The notes under the pieces: model-generated
Databases searched by the model: none
The model's input: the letters and a program-made list of their open reading frames with translations, nothing else
Told to the model about the DNA's origin: nothing
Made by a program: the position numbers and the translations under genes
From: Candidatus Geothrix skivensis
GTDB taxonomy: Bacteria; Acidobacteriota; Holophagae; Holophagales; Holophagaceae
Direction of reading: 5' to 3'
Assembly: GCA_016721195.1 (NCBI GenBank)
Contig: JADKIO010000004.1
Span: forward strand, 124,001-188,000
DNA: 64,000 nucleotides
Part shown: positions 27,447 through 34,520 of the stretch, piece after piece
How the letters are laid out: each line of letters opens with the position of its first letter
Numbering within the stretch: position 1 is the stretch's first letter

Positions 27447-28141
27447 TTTGCGCTCAGACCGAAGGTCTGGAGCGTCTGGGTGGCCAACTGCCTGGCCAGG
27501 GCGGACTGGGTCGCGTCGCCGGATTCCTTGCCATTGTGGGCGAGAGCGGCGATGAGGCCGCCCGTGATGAGGCAGGTGTCATAGGCCGTGGTGCGCCGCT
27601 CGGCGCTCATGGACCGGTAGCCTTCCGCGGCTCCCAGGGTGTCGTTGAGGGTGCGCATCAACGCGTCGCTCTCGGCGTCCGAGAGCTCCCGGTTCGCCAC
27701 CACCTGGATGCTGGAACCGAGCAGCACCGTCAGGGCCATGGCGAGGTTGTGCTTCCGCACCGTGGGCTCGGCTTCAATGCCCTTCCGAATATCCCGGCAC
27801 ATCTGGATGAAGGGTGGCCGGTCCTTGGGGTCGGGGATCGACGCCGCCAACTGTTCCGGGACAGTGCGGGCTCCACCGGGGCGGATATCCGTGGCGGTGA
27901 TGGGGAACTTGTAGGCGGGAGTTGGGGTGCGGGCGGCCGGTACGGCCAGCTGTTTCTTCGCATGGGCATCCATCACCAGGCGCTGGATCTGGTGCCTGGA
28001 GGTGAACATCATCTGCGCCAGGGTCTGATCCGCGGCGAAGGCCGCCATGTTCGGATAGCTGCGGCTGCCCGGGTTCAGATACTGGGCCCTTGCCGGAGTC
28101 ATGACCAGGGCAAGGGCTAGGGCCAGAAGCAGACTTCGCAT
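27443..28141 (-). CDS. Unrecognised secreted protein
   Basis: A 232-residue protein with a clear Sec signal (LLLALALALVMTPARAQ, cleavage after ARA) and no lipobox. The mature part is helical with two conserved-looking blocks (PPFIQMCRDIRKGIEAEP; LAMALTVLLGSSIQVVANRELSDAESDALM). I do not recognise the family with confidence. The ATG at 28139-28141 has GGAGG 4 nt upstream. It is the first gene of a two-gene unit with the small lipoprotein. A copy of the shared 37-nt element lies 86 nt upstream. Confidence 0.7.
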   Translation of the reverse strand: MRSLLLALALALVMTPARAQYLNPGSRSYPNMAAFAADQTLAQMMFTSRHQIQRLVMDAHAKKQLAVPAARTPTPAYKFPITATDIRPGGARTVPEQLAASIPDPKDRPPFIQMCRDIRKGIEAEPTVRKHNLAMALTVLLGSSIQVVANRELSDAESDALMRTLNDTLGAAEGYRSMSAERRTTAYDTCLITGGLIAALAHNGKESGDATQSALARQLATQTLQTFGLSAK

Positions 28142-28190
28142 GGGACCTCCAATGGGGCTTGGCCTTCACCATAGAGCGAGCATCCCTAGG

Positions 28191-28227
28191 GCGAGGGGGA
28201 CGCTTTGCTGAAATGACCTGGGCCACC
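28191..28227 (-). promoter_or_regulatory. Shared 37-nt upstream element, copy G
   Basis: On the minus strand: GGTGGCCCAG, GTCA, TTTC-AG-CAAAGCGT. It begins 86 nt upstream of the secreted-protein start codon. Confidence 0.75.
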
Positions 28228-28344
28228 CCCCTGTTCCTGGCCACCCCGTCCTACATCGAGGATCTGCCTAGGAGCCCGCGTGTGCGTCCATCTGGCCATC
28301 CCCCACCAATCTCCTGCGGTGCCTTGATGGTGGCCCCTTCGGCG

Positions 28345-28644
28345 CTACGGGCGCGGCCAGGCCTCCCTGCCCAATCTGCCCAGGACCTGGATTTCGCGGG
28401 CTTCACCCTGCCGCCTGATGGTGTACCGGGCGACGCCGAGTCGGGGCAGCCTGGACGTGGATGCGGCGATGGATTGGGAGGCGCTCTTCGCCAAGCACCA
28501 TCCCGGGGTGGCCAACCGCAAGACCCGCACCTCCTGGGCGCTCATCGACGTGCCCTCCTCCCTGGCCGCGGTCTGGCAACTCGGCAGCGTGACGAGCGCC
28601 AGCAGGGGCATGGGGAACTGGAGCGAGAGGGTGCGCGTGAACAT
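28345..28644 (-). CDS. Possible small lipoprotein (weak)
   Basis: A 99-residue frame directly after the NHL lipoprotein gene (ATG 1 nt past its stop). The start looks like a signal peptide with a lipobox-like LVTLPSC at residue 23, followed by a short basic body (VARYTIRRQGEAREIQVLGRL). There is no good ribosome site, the codon use is unremarkable and no family is recognised. It may be a spurious frame in GC-rich DNA. Confidence 0.3.
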   Translation of the reverse strand: MFTRTLSLQFPMPLLALVTLPSCQTAAREEGTSMSAQEVRVLRLATPGWCLAKSASQSIAASTSRLPRLGVARYTIRRQGEAREIQVLGRLGREAWPRP

Positions 28645-28645
28645 C

Positions 28646-31429
28646 CTAGGGCGCCGTGGCCAGCATCAGGCCGTTGGCGGTGGTGATCAGGAGGTCGCCC
28701 AGGGGCGTGAAAGCAAGTCCCATGGGGTGGCTGAGACCGGCGGGAAGGAGGCCGGTGAAGGCACCTTCGAAGTCGGCGGTACCAAGCAGGAGGTTCGCTG
28801 TCCCGGTGGTGGTGTCGATGGCGTACACCGCCTGACCCAGGTCCGCGGCCACTAGGAGCCTGCCGGTGGGGTCGAAGGCCAGGCCCCTCGGCCAGTAGAG
28901 GAAGGTGCTGATCGCCAGGGTGGTCACGTCCCCGGTCGGGGTGATCTTCCGGATGCGGTTGTTGTTCATGTCGCCCACGAACAGATTCCCGCCGCCATCC
29001 ATCGCGATGCCGGTGGGGATGTTGAACCGGGCCGCCGGGCCGTTCCCGTCGGCCGAGCCGGCCGTGCCCGCCAACCCGGCGATGGTCGTCACCACGCCTC
29101 CGGGTGTGACTTTCCGGATCGTGTGGTTCCCCGTCTCGGTCACGTAGAGGTTGCCCGAGGGGTCAGCAACCACCATGTAGGGAGAGCTGAAGCGGGCCCC
29201 GGAGCCGGTGCCGTCGGCACCCCCGGCGGTACCGGCCTGGCCGGCGAGGGTGGACATGACTCCCGCAGGCGTGATCCGCAGGAGGGTGTGATTGAGGGCG
29301 TCGAGGACGAAGAGGTTGCCCGCCGCATCCATGGCCAGACCCGAGGGGCCAGAGAGACCCGCCGTGCCGGCCAAGGTGGTCGTCTGGCCATCAGGTGTGA
29401 CCTTGCGGATGGTGCTGTTGCCGTAATCGGCCACGTAGGCATTGCCGCTGCCATCCACCGTCACCGATTGGGGACCGGCGAAGCGGGCGCTGGTGGCGTA
29501 GCCATCGGTGTTCCCTGCCTGCGGAGGCGCGCCCGCGAAGGTGCTCAGGCCCTGGGTCATGTCCAGGAGGCGCACGGCGTGGTTGAACTCATCGGCGATG
29601 GCGAGCCGGCCCGAGGGGAGGAACGCGAGACCCCTGACGCCATTGAACTTGGCTGAGGCGGTCGGGCCATCCACCCAGCCATAGGCCGACACGGTCCCGG
29701 CGACCGTGGTCACAGTGCCGGCGGTGGTGACACGGCGCAGCGTCTGGCTGCCATCCGAGACCCACAGGTCACCGGAGGGATCCACCGCCACGCTGTGGGG
29801 GTTGTAGAACCGGGCCGCGGAGCCGGCTCCATCCTGCGTGCCGCCCAGGCCCGCGCTCCCGGCCAGGGTGGTCACCACGCCCGCCGGCGTCACCTGGCGC
29901 AGGGTCTGGTTCCCGCGATCCGTCACGTAGACGTTGCCATTGGCATGCACCACCACGCCCTCGGGATAGGTGAACCGGGCCGAGGCTCCGGTGCCGTCTG
30001 TGGTCCCGCCCAGGCCGGCGGTTCCGGCGAAGGTGGTCACCACGCCCGCCGCCGTGACCTTGCGCAGCAGGTGATTGTTGGTGTCGGCGACGATGAGATC
30101 CCCTGCCGCCGTGAGGGCCAAGCCCGTGGGCGCGGCGAATCGGGCCACCGCGCCGGTGCCATCGGCGGAGCCACTGGAACCGGAGGTTCCGGCGAGGGTC
30201 GAGGTGAGGCCTGCCGGCGTCACCTTGCGGATGCTGCTGTTGCCCCGATCCGCCACGTAGAGGTTGCCCGCGGCGTCGACCGCCAGGCCCGCCGGGTTTC
30301 TGAAGCCCGCCGTGGCCCCGTCCCAGCTGGCCTGCTGGCCCACTGAGCCAGCCAGCGTGCTGACCACGCCTCCCGGCGCGATCTTCCGGATCGTCTGGTT
30401 GGTGGAATCGGAGACATAGAGATTGCCAACGGCATCCGCAGCCACGCCCTGGGGCTGGTTGAAGCGGGCGGCGGTGCCGGTGCCGTCCACCCAGCCGGGT
30501 CCGTCCACGTTGCCGGCGAGGAGGTCCAGCCCCCGGGCGGCCACGGTGGCGTGGGCCTGGCTGCTGCCCATGAGGTTGGAGGCCGCCAGGGTGTAGGTCT
30601 GGCGCCGGGCGGGGACCACGCTGGCACTGCCGCCCCCGAAGACACTGGCCCCGTTGACGGTGAGTGCCGAAGCGGGATCCCCGGAGAGCGTCCAGGACAG
30701 GGTGGTCGGGCTGCCCATGGGTACCGTGCTGGGCGAAGCCAGGAAGCCGGAGATGGTGGGCGCCGCGGCGGCGACGCCGAGGCTGAGGACCTTGGCCAGG
30801 GAGCCGCCGCTGTTGGAGGCCGTGATCGTGTAGGTCTGGACGGCGGCACCCGCTGTGGGGGTGCCGGTGATGGCACCGGTGGTGGTGCTGAAGGCCAGGC
30901 CCGCGGGCAGGGGGGGGGCCACGGACCAGGTGGTGATCGCGCCCCCCGTGCTGCTGGGCGTAAGGGGCGCGATGGGAATGTCCTTGCCATACAGAACGCT
31001 CGTGGGACTGTAGGCGAAGCCTGGCGCCAAGTCGTTGACCGTGACGCGGAGATTCGCCGTGGTGCTGCCCCCGGCATTGGTCGCCTGGACCAGGAAGGTC
31101 GCCGCGGCGCTCACCGCCGTGGGGGTGCCCGTGATGGCGCCGGTGGTGGCGTTCAAGGCGAGGCCTGCCGGGATGGCGGGCGTCACGGAGTAGGTGAGGG
31201 CGCTCCCAGAGGTGACGGTGGGCGTGTTCGCCGCGATGGTGGTGCCTTTCACGTACACCGCGGGGTTGGTGGGATAGGCCAAGCCCGTGGGTGCAGGCAC
31301 GCTGGGAGTCGCCGAGGATCCCCCACCCCCTCCGCAGGCCGGTGCGAGCGCCACCAGTGACAGGGCCAGGGTCGCGTGCAGCACGCGCCGGGTGGGCAAG
31401 AGGGGTGAAGAAAGCGCAAACATGGCCAT
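28646..31429 (-). CDS. Secreted lipoprotein: two Ig-like domains and about twelve NHL repeats
   Basis: A 927-residue protein. I start at the ATG at 31427-31429, preceded by GGAGG; the frame is open further upstream but crosses the shared element. Lipobox LAPAC (Cys32) is followed by five glycines. Two putative Ig domains follow (PAGLALNATTGAITGTPT; PAGLAFSTTTGAITGTPT), then a third Ig-like stretch. The rest is NHL repeats: ten clear copies of PxGVAVDxxGNLYVADxxNxTIRKVTPxGxVTTLAG at about 55-residue spacing, plus two degenerate ones. That suits two six-bladed propellers. NHL propellers bind proteins, glycans or RNA; here an extracellular ligand is likely but unknown. Confidence 0.85.
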   Translation of the reverse strand: MAMFALSSPLLPTRRVLHATLALSLVALAPACGGGGGSSATPSVPAPTGLAYPTNPAVYVKGTTIAANTPTVTSGSALTYSVTPAIPAGLALNATTGAITGTPTAVSAAATFLVQATNAGGSTTANLRVTVNDLAPGFAYSPTSVLYGKDIPIAPLTPSSTGGAITTWSVAPPLPAGLAFSTTTGAITGTPTAGAAVQTYTITASNSGGSLAKVLSLGVAAAAPTISGFLASPSTVPMGSPTTLSWTLSGDPASALTVNGASVFGGGSASVVPARRQTYTLAASNLMGSSQAHATVAARGLDLLAGNVDGPGWVDGTGTAARFNQPQGVAADAVGNLYVSDSTNQTIRKIAPGGVVSTLAGSVGQQASWDGATAGFRNPAGLAVDAAGNLYVADRGNSSIRKVTPAGLTSTLAGTSGSSGSADGTGAVARFAAPTGLALTAAGDLIVADTNNHLLRKVTAAGVVTTFAGTAGLGGTTDGTGASARFTYPEGVVVHANGNVYVTDRGNQTLRQVTPAGVVTTLAGSAGLGGTQDGAGSAARFYNPHSVAVDPSGDLWVSDGSQTLRRVTTAGTVTTVAGTVSAYGWVDGPTASAKFNGVRGLAFLPSGRLAIADEFNHAVRLLDMTQGLSTFAGAPPQAGNTDGYATSARFAGPQSVTVDGSGNAYVADYGNSTIRKVTPDGQTTTLAGTAGLSGPSGLAMDAAGNLFVLDALNHTLLRITPAGVMSTLAGQAGTAGGADGTGSGARFSSPYMVVADPSGNLYVTETGNHTIRKVTPGGVVTTIAGLAGTAGSADGNGPAARFNIPTGIAMDGGGNLFVGDMNNNRIRKITPTGDVTTLAISTFLYWPRGLAFDPTGRLLVAADLGQAVYAIDTTTGTANLLLGTADFEGAFTGLLPAGLSHPMGLAFTPLGDLLITTANGLMLATAP

Positions 31430-31477
31430 TCGGCCTCCAGGGGAACGAAACTCCAACCTAGGTCGCATCTGGCCTGG

Positions 31478-31514
31478 GACAGGGGTCCGCTTTCCAGAAG
31501 GGGGCTGGGCCACC
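31478..31514 (-). promoter_or_regulatory. Shared 37-nt upstream element, copy A
   Basis: On the minus strand: GGTGGCCCAG, CCCC, CTTC-TG-GAAAGCGG. It begins 85 nt upstream of the NHL lipoprotein start and is back-to-back with copy B in a divergent promoter region. Confidence 0.75.
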
Positions 31515-31539
31515 TGCACCGGGGCCGACAACCCAGGTC

Positions 31540-31576
31540 GGTGGCCCAGGTCTTTTCCCGAAAGCGTGTCTGGGGG
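31540..31576 (+). promoter_or_regulatory. Shared 37-nt upstream element, copy B
   Basis: GGTGGCCCAG, GTCT, TTTC-CC-GAAAGCGT, then GTCTGGGGG. It begins 98 nt upstream of the plus-strand secreted-protein start. Confidence 0.78.
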
Positions 31577-31637
31577 CAGGGCTCGTCCTTCCCCAACCTG
31601 GGGAACCTGTGGTCCAGGTCGCTCATCCGGAGAGCCC

Positions 31638-32165
31638 ATGTTCAAGCCCATCGCCATCGTTATCCTCCTCCTTGCCACGCCCGCCTGGGCCCAGGGCCGG
31701 CGTCCCGCCCCGCCCCTGACGCATTTGGGGGTGCCCGCCGCGGACCTCCTCACGGTGGACCTCAGCACGCGGTCAGATCTAAGCACCGGCGTCATCACCA
31801 CCGACGTGGGCACGTACCAGAACGGGACGTGGGCCTGGGACTTTGGCGCGATGGGGTTCCAGGTGCCCAAGGGCCGAACCTTCATCGTCACCGATGCCCA
31901 GGCCTGGGTGCTGCATGAGTCGGGCACGGGCACCCCCGCCTCGCTGGAACTGATGCTGGACTACCCGGCCGGGGGTTACTCGGGCTCCATGGCCCTCTTC
32001 GCATTTCGTGACGTGCCGGCCAACGCCAGTGGCGTGCAGCGCCAGACCTGGACCAGCGGCTTCGCCCTGACCGAAGGTCTGCGCATGCGGATCTGGGTCC
32101 AGAACTTCTACCCCGCGAGCCTCATGTCCATGGCCCGCATCGTGGTCCATGGTTACTACCTCTGA
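31638..32165 (+). CDS. Unrecognised secreted protein
   Basis: A 175-residue protein with a Sec signal (IAIVILLLATPAWAQ, cleavage after AWA). The mature part looks all-beta (TFIVTDAQAWVLHES, LELMLDYPAGGYSGS, LRMRIWVQNFYPASLM, RIVVHGYYL), perhaps a small jelly-roll. I recognise no family. The ATG at 31638 has GGAG 6 nt upstream. Copy B of the shared element precedes it, and copy C lies immediately past its stop codon. It is the only member of that set on the plus strand without a lipobox. Confidence 0.72.
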   Translation: MFKPIAIVILLLATPAWAQGRRPAPPLTHLGVPAADLLTVDLSTRSDLSTGVITTDVGTYQNGTWAWDFGAMGFQVPKGRTFIVTDAQAWVLHESGTGTPASLELMLDYPAGGYSGSMALFAFRDVPANASGVQRQTWTSGFALTEGLRMRIWVQNFYPASLMSMARIVVHGYYL

Positions 32166-32202
32166 GGTGGCCCAGCCCGTTTCCCAATGGCGTGCCTGGG
32201 CC
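32166..32202 (+). promoter_or_regulatory. Shared 37-nt upstream element, copy C
   Basis: GGTGGCCCAG, CCCG, TTTC-CC-AATGGCGT, then GCCTGGGCC. The arms GGCCCAG and CTGGGCC pair perfectly. It begins 111 nt upstream of the propeller lipoprotein start. Confidence 0.78.
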
Positions 32203-32276
32203 CTTGGGCTCCCTGGCGTGACCCTGGGCCCCACTCCTGCCCTTGCCCTCGAACCCATGTCCAGCAGAGGATCTCC

Positions 32277-34427
32277 ATGAGCCGCCCATCCAGAAGCGTC
32301 AAAGTCCTCTCCCTGCCCATGCTTGCCCTGCTGTTGGCCTGCGGTGGCGGCGGGGGCGGTTCGGCCCCGGCCACGCCATCGGCACCCACTCCGGTGCCGC
32401 GCTTCGCCTATGTCGTGAACTCCGGGGACAACACCGTATCCAGCTTCACGGTGGACGCTGCGACCGGCCAGTTGCGCCATAACGGCCATGTCGCCGCGGG
32501 AACGGTTCCCTATGCCATCACCGTGCACCCCACCGGGAAGTTTGCCTATGTGGCGAATTTCAATTCTGCCAGCCTCTCGGCGTACGGCATCCATCCCAGC
32601 ACCGGCACCTTGACGGTCCTGGCGGGCAGTCCCTTCACGGCCGGCACCAATCCCGTTTCCATCACCGTCGAGCCTTCGGGGAAGTTCGCCTACGCGGTGA
32701 ATTATTCGTCCAACACTGTTTCGGCCTACAACATCAATGCATCGACGGGAGCCCTGACCGCCCTGGCGGGCAGCCCCTTTGCGGCCGGGACCGGCCCTCG
32801 CTCCATCACCCTGGATCCCTCGGGCAAGTTCGCGTACGTGGCCAACTCCGCCGGCAGCGTGTCGGCCTATGCCATCACCGCGGGCACCGGCGCCCTGGTC
32901 CCGGTGGCAGGCAGTCCCTATGGGGTGGGTAGCGCTCCCGAATCCGTGACCGTGGACCCTTCGGGCCGGTTTGCCTATGTGGCCAATTCTGGCAGCAACA
33001 GCATCTCCGCCTTCACACTCAGCACCACCACCGGTGCCATGACCGCATTGGCGGGCAGTCCCTTCCCTGCCGGGGCCAACCCCGTGGCCATCACCGTTGA
33101 ACCCGCCGGCAGGTTCGCCTACGTGGCCAACTACACCGCCAACACGGTCTCGGCCTACAACATCCATGCCGCCACCGGCGCCTTGACCCCCGTGGCGGGC
33201 AGCCCCTTTGCGGCCGGTGACGGTCCTTTGTCCATCCTCGTCGACCCTTCGGGGAAGTTTGCCTATGCCACCAATGAAAACTCCAACGATGTGTCGATCT
33301 ACAGCCTGAACGGCACCACCGGGGCCTTGAGCGCCCTGCCTGCGGTGATGGCTCGCAGCGGTCCCGCGGCCATGGCCATGACCAGGGGCACCACGGCCGT
33401 GACCTACACACCCACGTTCGCCTATGCGGCGAATTACGGGTCTTCCAGCGTGTCGACCTATGCCATCAACGCCACCACCGGCGCGCTGACCGGGGTGGGT
33501 TCCGTGATGTCATCGGCGCTCACGAATTCCGTCACCGTCAATCCAGCGGGCACCTTCGCCTTCACGACGAATGAGATCCTGATCGAGACACCTGTGGTCA
33601 ATGTCCGATCCTGGGCGATCAATCCTTCGACCGGGGCCCTCAGCAGCGCTTCCGAACCCACCGGAGTCGGGAGCAATCCGACGTCCGCCGTCGTCGAGCC
33701 CTCGGGCCGCTTCGTCTACGTGGCCAATCAGGCCGCCTACTCTGTCGCGGCCTACACCCTTCATCCCACCACCGGGGCGCTGACCTGGATCGGGAACGTG
33801 GCGGCGGGCACGGATCCCGTCTCCATCGCCGTGGATCCCACCGGCCGGTTCGCGTACGTGGCCAATCAATACCAGCTGAACCTGGGCTCGGGCAGCCTCT
33901 CGGCCTATGCGATCAACGCCCTCACGGGGGCGCTGACGCCCCTGGCGGGCTATCCGATCACGACCGGGCCCAACCCCTCCGGCGTCACCGTCGATCCCTC
34001 GGGCCGGTTCCTGTATTCGGTGAATCTGAACGGGGTGGCGGCCTATCAGATCCACCCTGCGACGGGCGCCTTGATCAACGCCAGCGCCGTGGCGGCCGTT
34101 CCCATCGGGGCCAATCCCAAAGCCATCGCCGTGGGCCCCAGTGGAAGGTTCGCCTACGTGGCCAACCAGGACGACAACTCCGTCTCGATCTATGCCATCG
34201 ACGCCACCTTTGGCACGCTGACCGCCAGCGGCAAGGTGGTGACGGGAACCAATCCACGCGGCATCACCATCGATGCCTCAGGAAGGTTCGCCTACGTGGC
34301 GAACCTGGGGTCGAACGATGTCTCGACCTTCGCCATCCACCCCACGACCGGGGCCCTGAGCCCGCTGGCCACCGCGGCCGCGGGAACCGCCCCCGTCGCC
34401 ATCACCACCACCGGCACGATCCAGTAG
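32277..34427 (+). CDS. Secreted lipoprotein with fourteen lactonase-type beta-propeller repeats
   Basis: A 716-residue protein. Lipobox LLLAC (Cys22) is followed by six glycines and an Ala/Pro/Ser linker. The remainder is fourteen repeats of about 48 residues with the core FAYVANxxSNxVSAYxIxxxTGAL...GxxPxxIxVxPSGK, matching the lactonase/YVTN propeller type. Fourteen suggests two seven-bladed propellers. The last repeat returns to the first motif (FAYVANLGSNDVSTFAI), so the protein looks complete. The ATG at 32277 follows AGAGGATCTCC. Repeats are protein-coding, so their DNA similarity is not a separate repeat feature. Ligand unknown; cell surface is the probable place. Confidence 0.87.
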   Translation: MSRPSRSVKVLSLPMLALLLACGGGGGGSAPATPSAPTPVPRFAYVVNSGDNTVSSFTVDAATGQLRHNGHVAAGTVPYAITVHPTGKFAYVANFNSASLSAYGIHPSTGTLTVLAGSPFTAGTNPVSITVEPSGKFAYAVNYSSNTVSAYNINASTGALTALAGSPFAAGTGPRSITLDPSGKFAYVANSAGSVSAYAITAGTGALVPVAGSPYGVGSAPESVTVDPSGRFAYVANSGSNSISAFTLSTTTGAMTALAGSPFPAGANPVAITVEPAGRFAYVANYTANTVSAYNIHAATGALTPVAGSPFAAGDGPLSILVDPSGKFAYATNENSNDVSIYSLNGTTGALSALPAVMARSGPAAMAMTRGTTAVTYTPTFAYAANYGSSSVSTYAINATTGALTGVGSVMSSALTNSVTVNPAGTFAFTTNEILIETPVVNVRSWAINPSTGALSSASEPTGVGSNPTSAVVEPSGRFVYVANQAAYSVAAYTLHPTTGALTWIGNVAAGTDPVSIAVDPTGRFAYVANQYQLNLGSGSLSAYAINALTGALTPLAGYPITTGPNPSGVTVDPSGRFLYSVNLNGVAAYQIHPATGALINASAVAAVPIGANPKAIAVGPSGRFAYVANQDDNSVSIYAIDATFGTLTASGKVVTGTNPRGITIDASGRFAYVANLGSNDVSTFAIHPTTGALSPLATAAAGTAPVAITTTGTIQ

Positions 34428-34438
34428 TCCAGACGCGA

Positions 34439-34475
34439 GGTGGCCCAGTTCGTTTCTGGAAAGCGTCCCTGGGCC
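34439..34475 (+). promoter_or_regulatory. Shared 37-nt upstream element, copy D
   Basis: GGTGGCCCAG, TTCG, TTTC-TG-GAAAGCGT, then CCCTGGGCC. The outer arms GGCCCAG and CTGGGCC pair perfectly, as in copy C. It begins 82 nt upstream of the next lipoprotein start. Confidence 0.8.
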
Positions 34476-34520
34476 CGGCTGGGGCCAGCCGCAAGCTGGG
34501 ATCTCTCTCCGAGGTAGGCC

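Noticed and set aside
28418..28855. Plus-strand open frame opposite the end of the NHL gene
   Set aside because: No ribosome site, no family resemblance, and it lies antisense to the well-supported NHL repeats.
32277..34427. DNA repeats or CRISPR-like array in the propeller gene
   Set aside because: The near-repeats keep the reading frame and encode propeller blades of about 48 residues with varied third bases, so they are protein repeats.
22263..34475. Shared element as a sigma-54 promoter
   Set aside because: It begins TGGCCC like a -24 box, but at the place of the invariant -12 GC all copies have TT. The spacing fits but the essential pair does not.
32166..34475. Shared element as a known riboswitch (for example a cyclic-di-GMP type)
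   Set aside because: The outer GGCCCAG/CTGGGCC stem is perfect in only two of six copies, the 4-nt inner dyad has a 2-nt loop that cannot fold, and none of the cyclic-di-GMP core motifs is present. A DNA site is more likely.
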